From positions 1 through 8,863 of the forward strand of contig QWHP01000091.1 of the NCBI GenBank assembly GCA_021404985.1: 8,863 nt of DNA, given 5' to 3'. Below are positions 4,493 through 8,863 of the stretch, one piece after another (the first letter of the stretch is position 1; each line of letters starts with the position of its first letter). Both the position numbers and the translations under genes were made by a program. Origin of the DNA: Actinobacteria bacterium ATB1 (GTDB lineage Bacteria; Actinomycetota; Acidimicrobiia; UBA2766). Below the pieces are notes generated by a model, which worked only from the letters and a program-made list of their open reading frames with translations, did no database searches and was not told where the DNA came from.

Positions 4493-5659
4493 ATGGCACA
4501 GACGGCGGCGAAGTCCAACTCCAAGAGTGTGCAGGCGAAGGGGTCCCAGGTGAAGGCCGGCAACCCATCTCAGGGCGACATCGAGTCCACCGCAGCGCGT
4601 GAGAAGGCGATCGACATGGCGGTGAGCCAGATAGAGCGGCAGTTCGGGAAGGGCTCCGTGATGAAGCTCGGGGATGAGTCGTTTTCCGGGCACCAAGGAG
4701 TCGTACCCACCGGTGCTCTCGCTCTGGACCTCGCACTCGGGATCGGTGGCCTGCCCCGGGGCCGGATCGTCGAGATCTACGGTCCGGAATCGAGCGGGAA
4801 GACGACCGTCTCGCTCCACGTCATAGCCGAGGCCCAGCGAAACGGAGGGGTCTGCGCGTTCATCGATGCAGAACATGCCCTCGATCCTGTCTACTCGCGC
4901 AATCTCGGAGTCGACATCGACGAGCTGTACATATCCCAACCCGACACGGGTGAACAGGCCCTCGAGATCGCCGACATGCTCATCAGGTCAGGCGCCTTCG
5001 ACGTGGTGGTCGTGGATTCGGTCGCTGCCCTCGTGCCCAAGGCCGAGCTCGACGGGGAGATGGGCGACACCCACGTCGGTCTCCAGGCGAGGCTCATGAG
5101 CCAGGCGCTGCGCAAGCTCTCTGGCACGATCTCCAAGACGAACACGATCATGATCTTCATCAACCAGCTTCGGGAAAAGGTCGGTGTCCTGTTCGGTTCC
5201 CCGGAGACCACCTCGGGCGGTAGGGCGCTGAAGTTCTATTCCTCTGTCCGTCTCGACGTGCGGCGCATCGACTCGATCAAGGTGGGTACGGAGGCCGTCG
5301 GCAACCGAGTTCGCGTCAAGGTTGCCAAGAACAAGATGGCTGCGCCGTTCCGTCAAGCGGAGTTCGACATCATGTACGGGAAGGGGATCAGCCGCGAGGG
5401 GTCGTTGCTCGACGTGGCTGTCGACGTGGGCCTTGTCCACAAGAGTGGTGCCTGGTTCACGTACGAGAGCGAGCAACTCGGACAGGGGAGGGAGAACGCG
5501 AAGGCATTCCTGGCCGAGAACCCCGACGTTGCTGTGGAGCTCTCGGAGCGAATACGGGAGATCTTCTCACCCGAGGTGGTCGAATTCGATACCGATATCT
5601 CGGTGGCCGACGACCTCCTTCGGGAGGAGAACTCCGAGCCATCGGAGATGATGGACTAG
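4493..5659 (+). CDS. recA: RecA recombinase
   Basis: This is the strand-exchange ATPase of homologous recombination and the co-protease that triggers LexA cleavage in the SOS response. I chose the ATG at 4493 (388 residues) because GAGGG (4482-4486) is six bases before it. The in-frame ATG at 4487 directly abuts that site and would add only Met-Ala. Visible motifs are Walker A GPESSGKT (97-104), FIDAEHALDP with the catalytic glutamate, Walker B FDVVVVDS (169-176), the L1 region GDTHVGLQARLMSQALRKL and the L2 region INQLREKVGVLFGSPETTSGGRALKFY (223-249). The N-terminal 30 residues are longer and more polar than in most RecA proteins. The C-terminus is acidic, as usual. A LexA-controlled promoter lies upstream. 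No recX follows. Confidence 0.98.
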   Translation: MAQTAAKSNSKSVQAKGSQVKAGNPSQGDIESTAAREKAIDMAVSQIERQFGKGSVMKLGDESFSGHQGVVPTGALALDLALGIGGLPRGRIVEIYGPESSGKTTVSLHVIAEAQRNGGVCAFIDAEHALDPVYSRNLGVDIDELYISQPDTGEQALEIADMLIRSGAFDVVVVDSVAALVPKAELDGEMGDTHVGLQARLMSQALRKLSGTISKTNTIMIFINQLREKVGVLFGSPETTSGGRALKFYSSVRLDVRRIDSIKVGTEAVGNRVRVKVAKNKMAAPFRQAEFDIMYGKGISREGSLLDVAVDVGLVHKSGAWFTYESEQLGQGRENAKAFLAENPDVAVELSERIREIFSPEVVEFDTDISVADDLLREENSEPSEMMD

Positions 5660-5987
5660 CCGACTGGCAGGATCTCTTTTCGGGGACTTTTCCTTCGGCA
5701 AAGTTCACATATCCGTCCGAACAGTTACATAACACTTCCACCGTCGCGCACAAATTTGCCCACAGTGCCCACATGGGATAACGAATACGGCTAGTGTCGT
5801 ACCCGGGCTCGGCTGTTCGCGTGACCGCTGATGCGAGAGTGTGATCAGTCGGGGGGCATCGATGTCCCAACTCTGGGGCATCATGCGCCGGATGCAGGAG
5901 TGTAATGCAAGTGTTCGGAGACCTGCCCACGGTCCTCGAGGGGTCCGCGTATGGCGGTAAGGCTCGGGGCTTGCCGTGGGGGAAGCC
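5660..5987. other. 328-base non-coding region between recA and spoVS
   Basis: I see no gene with support here. After the recA stop, GGACTTT (5684-5690 region) can pair with AAAGTTC across a 9-base loop, but no T tract follows, so a terminator is not proven. A locally A/T-rich part (about 5700-5785) includes TTGCCC (5756-5761) 17 bases before TAACGA, a weak promoter candidate. GGGGCATC is repeated at 5853-5860 and 5875-5882, 22 bases apart, and the first copy is part of a near-palindrome (5853-5868). CCCACGG (5926-5932) and CCGTGGG (5974-5980) form an inverted repeat reaching the ribosome-binding site. The length and dyads suggest independently regulated spoVS transcription. Confidence 0.5.
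5968..5987 (+). promoter_or_regulatory. spoVS ribosome-binding site inside a small hairpin
   Basis: GGCTT (5968-5972) pairs with AAGCC (5983-5987), which ends directly at the ATG. The 10-base loop holds the GGGGG part of the ribosome-binding site (5978-5982). The inverted repeat 5926-5932/5974-5980 would compete for the same bases, so two mutually exclusive folds are possible. Confidence 0.35.
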
Positions 5988-6425
5988 ATGACTCACAGTC
6001 TCAAGGTCTCGTCCAGGTCCGTTCCCCACAGTGTCGCAGGGGCTCTGGCGGGAATCCTCCGTGAGCGAGACGGATGCGACATGCAGGTCATAGGGGCGGG
6101 GGCGCTCAACCAAGCTGTGAAAGCGATCGCGATCGCGCGCACCTACCTCGTCGACGACGAGATCGACATCGTCTGCATTCCCGAGTTCTCCGAAGTCCAG
6201 ATCGACGGCCAGACCCGCACAGCCATTCGCCTCACGGTCGAACGGCGCGTCGAATCACGTGTCGACCTCGACCTCTCCATTGCCGCCCACCATCCTGATT
6301 CTGCCTCCTCCACAGCCGAGGCCGCGGCTTCTACGTATGACGGTGACCTGAGCGTGCAACATCACGCGACTCCCTCGCTCATCAACTCACCCACGGTCCG
6401 CCAGATCGGCGGCGACGACATCTGA
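5988..6425 (+). CDS. spoVS: SpoVS-family (stage V sporulation protein S-like) protein with a C-terminal extension
   Basis: Residues 1-88 match the SpoVS family closely: LKVSSRSVPHSVAGALAGILRER, then the hallmark QVIGAGALNQAVKAIAIART (33-52), IVCIPEFSEVQIDGQTRTAIRLTVERR. SpoVS is a small Alba-like fold, proposed to bind nucleic acid. In Bacillus subtilis it affects late sporulation and septation, but homologues occur in many non-sporulating bacteria. Usual length is about 86 residues. This protein has 145, the extra 57 being Ser/Ala/His-rich and probably disordered. The ATG at 5988 follows GGGGGAAG and gives the family N-terminus; a GTG at 5976 is a poorer alternative. It occupies the place between recA and miaB where most actinobacteria have recX. 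Its stop lies 22 bases before miaB. Confidence 0.92.
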   Translation: MTHSLKVSSRSVPHSVAGALAGILRERDGCDMQVIGAGALNQAVKAIAIARTYLVDDEIDIVCIPEFSEVQIDGQTRTAIRLTVERRVESRVDLDLSIAAHHPDSASSTAEAAASTYDGDLSVQHHATPSLINSPTVRQIGGDDI

Positions 6426-6435
6426 GAGAGGTCGG

Positions 6436-6441
6436 TACACT
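6436..6441 (+). promoter_or_regulatory. -10 box of a probable leaderless miaB promoter
   Basis: TACACT fits the TAnnnT pattern of the actinobacterial -10 box. Six bases separate it from the ATG at 6448, so transcription would begin at or next to the start codon. No convincing -35 box is present, which is common in this group, and no ribosome-binding site lies at a usable distance (GAGAGG at 6426-6431 is 16 bases away). Both facts agree with leaderless translation. Confidence 0.6.
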
Positions 6442-6447
6442 GGCCGG

Positions 6448-7770
6448 ATGCCCGGCCGCTACCTGCTTCGCACCTTCGGGTGCCAGATGAACGAACACGA
6501 TTCCGAACGCATCGCCGGAGTGCTCGAGGAACGTGGTCTCGAGCAGGCCGACAGCGCCGAGAACGCCGACTTGGTCGTGTTCAACACCTGCTGCATCCGG
6601 GACAACGCGGACCAGCGCCTGTACGGGCAACTCGGACAACTCGCATCTGAGAAGGCGAAACGTCCGGACATGAAGATCGCGGTCGGAGGCTGTCTTGCGC
6701 AGAAGGACGGCGCGAGGCTGCTCGAACGGTCGTCCGCAGTCGACCTCGTCTTCGGGACGCACAATGTGGCGAGACTCCCCGAGCTTCTCGATCTCGCAGA
6801 CGTCTCGGACGGCCCGGTTCTGGAGATCCTGGAGGAGACGGAGGTGCTCGCAGCCGCTCTCCCCGCGAGCCGTAGGTCTCCCTTCTCGGCATGGGTGACC
6901 ATCTCCGTCGGCTGCGACAACTCTTGCACTTTCTGCATCGTTCCCTCGGTCCGTGGTCGCGAGGTGAGCAGGGCAGCGACTGATATCGTGGACGAATGCG
7001 AACGGCTCGCCTCCGACGGTGTCGTCGAGGTGACGCTGCTCGGTCAGAACGTGAACTCCTACGGCCGCGACCTCGACGGTCGGCGCCCACTCTTCGCCGA
7101 CCTGCTCCGCAGCGTGGACGCAGTCGAGGGCATCGGGCGGATCCGCTTCACGAGTCCCCATCCCAAGGACCTCAGGCCCGAGACGATCGAAGCCATGGCC
7201 GAATGCGCTTCCGTCTGCGAGCAACTCCACCTCCCGGTCCAGTCCGGTTCCGACAGGATCCTGGCCGCGATGCACCGCGGGTACCGGGCGGGCCGTTACC
7301 TCGAGAGGATCGAGGACGCGCGCCGTTCGATACCGGGCTTGACCCTGAGCACGGACATCATCGTCGGCTTCCCGGGCGAGACGGAGGCTGACTTCCAGGC
7401 GACACTCGACCTCGTCGAGGCGGCAAGGTTCGACTCCGCTTTCACCTTCATCTACAGCCCTCGGCCGGGCACGGCTGCAGCGGGCATGAACGACCCCGTT
7501 CCCCCAGAGGAGAAGCGGGAGAGATATGCGCGGCTTACCGAGTTGGTGGATTCGATCGCCTGGTCCAAGAACCTCGATCTCGTCGGCCGCCCGGTCGAGA
7601 TCCTCGTGGAAGGGCCCTCGAAGAAGGATCCGTCGAAGATCTCGGGGCGTACCCGAGGAGGCAAGCTGGTCCACGTTTCCGACGACGACCGGATCCGAGC
7701 CGGTGACGTGGTCACTGTCCTTGTCGGAGGGGCAGCTTCTCACTATCTGACCGGTGACCTCGCGCTCTGA
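6448..7770 (+). CDS. miaB: tRNA-2-methylthio-N6-dimethylallyladenosine synthase
   Basis: MiaB is a radical-SAM methylthiotransferase. It adds the 2-methylthio group to i6A37 in tRNAs reading U-starting codons. All 440 residues fit the family. The N-terminal domain binds an auxiliary [4Fe-4S] cluster through C12 (FGCQMN), C48 (NTCCIR) and C82 (GGCLAQ). The radical-SAM cluster is bound by C156-x3-C160-x2-C163 in GCDNSCTFCIVPSVRG. The block LHLPVQSGSDRIL and the DIIVGFPGETEADF segment are also typical, and the last 60 or so residues form the TRAM RNA-binding domain. The TCCIR signature and overall match distinguish it from RimO. The start is set by the family N-terminus and the adjacent -10 box. 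The gene overlaps miaA, whose product makes the substrate of MiaB. Confidence 0.96.
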   Translation: MPGRYLLRTFGCQMNEHDSERIAGVLEERGLEQADSAENADLVVFNTCCIRDNADQRLYGQLGQLASEKAKRPDMKIAVGGCLAQKDGARLLERSSAVDLVFGTHNVARLPELLDLADVSDGPVLEILEETEVLAAALPASRRSPFSAWVTISVGCDNSCTFCIVPSVRGREVSRAATDIVDECERLASDGVVEVTLLGQNVNSYGRDLDGRRPLFADLLRSVDAVEGIGRIRFTSPHPKDLRPETIEAMAECASVCEQLHLPVQSGSDRILAAMHRGYRAGRYLERIEDARRSIPGLTLSTDIIVGFPGETEADFQATLDLVEAARFDSAFTFIYSPRPGTAAAGMNDPVPPEEKRERYARLTELVDSIAWSKNLDLVGRPVEILVEGPSKKDPSKISGRTRGGKLVHVSDDDRIRAGDVVTVLVGGAASHYLTGDLAL

Positions 7771-8695
7771 TACCGCGCGGAGAAAGGTCGCCGTCCTTTC
7801 GGGACCTACCGCCGCCGGTAAGACCGAGGTCTCACTCAGGATCGCTGCAGAGCTCGATGCCGAGATCATCCTGGCCGATGCGCTCTGCGTGTACCGGGGA
7901 ATGGACATCGGTACGGCGAAACCGACTGCCGGCCAGCGGTCTCGCCTGCCCCATCACTGCATCGACCTCGTCGAACCCAGCGTGGAGTTCTCGGTCGCCG
8001 ACTACCAGTCGGCGGCACGTGCGGCGATCCGCGACGTTCACGCCAGGGGCCGTCTGCCTCTCGTCGTGGGCGGCTCCGGCCTGTACGTGAGAGCCGCAAC
8101 GGACTCCGTCGACTTCGCAGTTCCTCCCGACCCGGGCCGTCGTGCCCGCCTCGAGGCGATGCCCCCCGCTGACCTCGTGGCGCTCCTCCACGAGCTGGAT
8201 CCGGGTCGAGCCGCGGAGATCGACCTCGAGAACCCACGTCGTGTTCTCCGCGCTGTCGAACGTGGGCTCGATGGCAGCCCCGTGCGGCCGGAAGGCTGGT
8301 CGGACAGGAGCAGCCCGTTCGACGTCGCCTACGCGGTTCTCGCCCCTGGCGACAGGGGCTCTCTCTACGAAGAGATCGACGTCCGGGTGGACCGCATGCT
8401 CGCGTCAGGGTGGCTCGACGAGGTGCGCGACCTGCTCGACACGTACGGGGAATTGTCGAGAACCGCGAATGCGGCCATCGGATATGCTGAGCTGCGTCTC
8501 GTCCTCCGCGGAGAGCTCGAGATCGCAGAAGCAAGGCTGACGATCCGTCGCAGGACGCGAGCGTTAGCGCGAAGGCAGCTCACCTGGTTCAGGAGTGAGC
8601 CGAGGGCGCACTGGTTCGAAGCATCCGGGGACGAGCACACGGAGGAGCGATTGATCGAATTCCTGTCCGGATCGGACGTCGAGGGGGGTCATTGA
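7754..8695 (+). CDS. miaA: tRNA dimethylallyltransferase
   Basis: MiaA transfers a dimethylallyl group to N6 of A37, the step before MiaB. The 313 residues show the P-loop GPTAAGKT (17-24), the D42-A-L-C-V-Y-R-G-M-DIGTAKP block (42-57), PHHCIDLVEP, GGSGLY (106-111), ENPRRVLRAVER (159-170), AIGYAEL (241-247) and ARRQLTWFR (272-280). The usual actinobacterial form of the second motif is DAMQ; here it is DALC, so the position normally held by Gln is Cys45. I chose the GTG at 7754, which overlaps miaB by 17 bases, because there is no other start codon before the P-loop. It has no good ribosome-binding site nearby, so translational coupling to miaB is likely. The gene continues into dapF with a one-codon overlap. 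Confidence 0.95.
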   Translation: MTSRSDTARRKVAVLSGPTAAGKTEVSLRIAAELDAEIILADALCVYRGMDIGTAKPTAGQRSRLPHHCIDLVEPSVEFSVADYQSAARAAIRDVHARGRLPLVVGGSGLYVRAATDSVDFAVPPDPGRRARLEAMPPADLVALLHELDPGRAAEIDLENPRRVLRAVERGLDGSPVRPEGWSDRSSPFDVAYAVLAPGDRGSLYEEIDVRVDRMLASGWLDEVRDLLDTYGELSRTANAAIGYAELRLVLRGELEIAEARLTIRRRTRALARRQLTWFRSEPRAHWFEASGDEHTEERLIEFLSGSDVEGGH

Positions 8696-8863
8696 GGCTC
8701 GAGATCGTCAAGGCCCACGGTGCCTCGAACGACTTCGTCATGATCGAGGACATGGAAGACAGCCTTGACCTCGAGGACGAACTGGTGGTGCGCCTGTGCG
8801 ACCGAAGGCGGGGAGTGGGGGCAGACGGGGTCATCCGGGTGGTGCAGGGCCCCGAAGGGCTTG
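8692..8863 (+). CDS. dapF: Diaminopimelate epimerase, N-terminal part (runs off the window)
   Basis: The visible 57 residues begin MRLEIVKAHGASNDFVMIED and include VVRLCDRRRGVGADGVIRV, both hallmarks of DapF. DapF converts LL- to meso-diaminopimelate for lysine and peptidoglycan synthesis. The start is a TTG at 8692-8694 that overlaps the miaA stop codon (TTGA), with GAGGGG (8681-8686) five bases upstream. No ATG or GTG in this frame would keep the conserved N-terminus. The catalytic cysteines lie beyond the window, so integrity of the active site cannot be judged. Order miaB-miaA-dapF is usual in Actinomycetota. Confidence 0.93.
   Translation, partial: MRLEIVKAHGASNDFVMIEDMEDSLDLEDELVVRLCDRRRGVGADGVIRVVQGPEGL

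Noticed and set aside
4309..4602. Possible upstream open reading frame in the recA leader
   Set aside because: It has no ribosome-binding site, overlaps the recA start out of frame and is of shadow composition.
5862..5957. A 31-residue open frame between recA and spoVS
   Set aside because: It lacks a ribosome-binding site, and its start lies inside the GGGGCATC palindrome. It reads more like regulatory DNA.
6123..6136. GCGATCGCGATCGC palindrome in spoVS
   Set aside because: It is explained by the codons for the conserved Ala-Ile-Ala-Ile motif in G+C-rich DNA and is not needed as a separate element.
6382..7908. A 508-codon open frame on the minus strand opposite miaB
   Set aside because: It lies entirely opposite the certain miaB gene and parts of its neighbours. 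Long antisense frames are normal in G+C-rich DNA with strong codon-position bias, and the translation shows no recognisable domain.
1..8863. Search for a CRISPR array, insertion sequence, rRNA, toxin-antitoxin pair or second tRNA attachment copy
   Set aside because: No regularly spaced repeats, transposase or integrase motifs, rRNA segments or recognisable toxin were seen, and the tRNA 3' end is not repeated within the window.

Overview
The window appears to be made of two unlike parts that meet at about 2325-2341. The left part (1 to about 2330) is A/T-richer; for example the 60 bases at 841-900 contain 22 G+C. It carries a tRNA-Val gene and a run of very small genes: an excisionase-type helix-turn-helix protein, a four-cysteine putative zinc-binding protein, an unknown 54-residue peptide, two KGG-motif proteins (one of them damaged), an SH3-domain lipoprotein and a two-helix membrane protein. 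This looks like accessory DNA of a phage, plasmid or integrated element. The proline-rich SH3 lipoprotein and KGG proteins remind me of Chloroflexota (Anaerolineae), but that is an inference.

The right part (2341-8863) is G+C-rich; for example 40 of the 60 bases at 2401-2460 are G+C. It is an ordinary actinobacterial housekeeping block: cinA, thpR, recA, spoVS, miaB, miaA and the start of dapF. The order recA ... miaB-miaA-dapF, an actinobacterial-type LexA box and a probable leaderless promoter on miaB point to Actinomycetota. A spoVS gene in the place usually held by recX suggests a deep lineage such as Acidimicrobiia (inference).

Left part in detail. tRNA-Val(UAC) has its own -10 box. The excisionase-like gene follows, with an inverted repeat around its ribosome-binding site, and ends in an intrinsic terminator. 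A strong sigma-70-type promoter (TTGACG-N17-TATACT) begins inside that terminator. An 8+8 bp palindrome overlaps its -10 box, and a further 11-base inverted copy lies 36 bases downstream. This promoter probably drives the small genes from 661 onward. A second hairpin/terminator unit lies between the two KGG genes. The last left-hand gene (2114) loses its natural C-terminus at the junction and runs 19 bases into cinA.

Right part in detail. cinA and thpR overlap by ATGA. recA has its own promoter with a LexA box in the spacer, and a roughly 200-base leader with two strong dyads. A 328-base gap precedes spoVS. miaB, miaA and dapF overlap or nearly so and are probably translationally coupled. MiaA and MiaB act in sequence on the same tRNA adenosine (A37). 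RecA is the SOS recombinase. CinA and ThpR handle nucleotide/RNA repair substrates, and DapF belongs to lysine/cell-wall synthesis.

The most important caution is that the 2325-2341 junction may be an assembly chimera. If so, the left and right parts do not come from the same cell.
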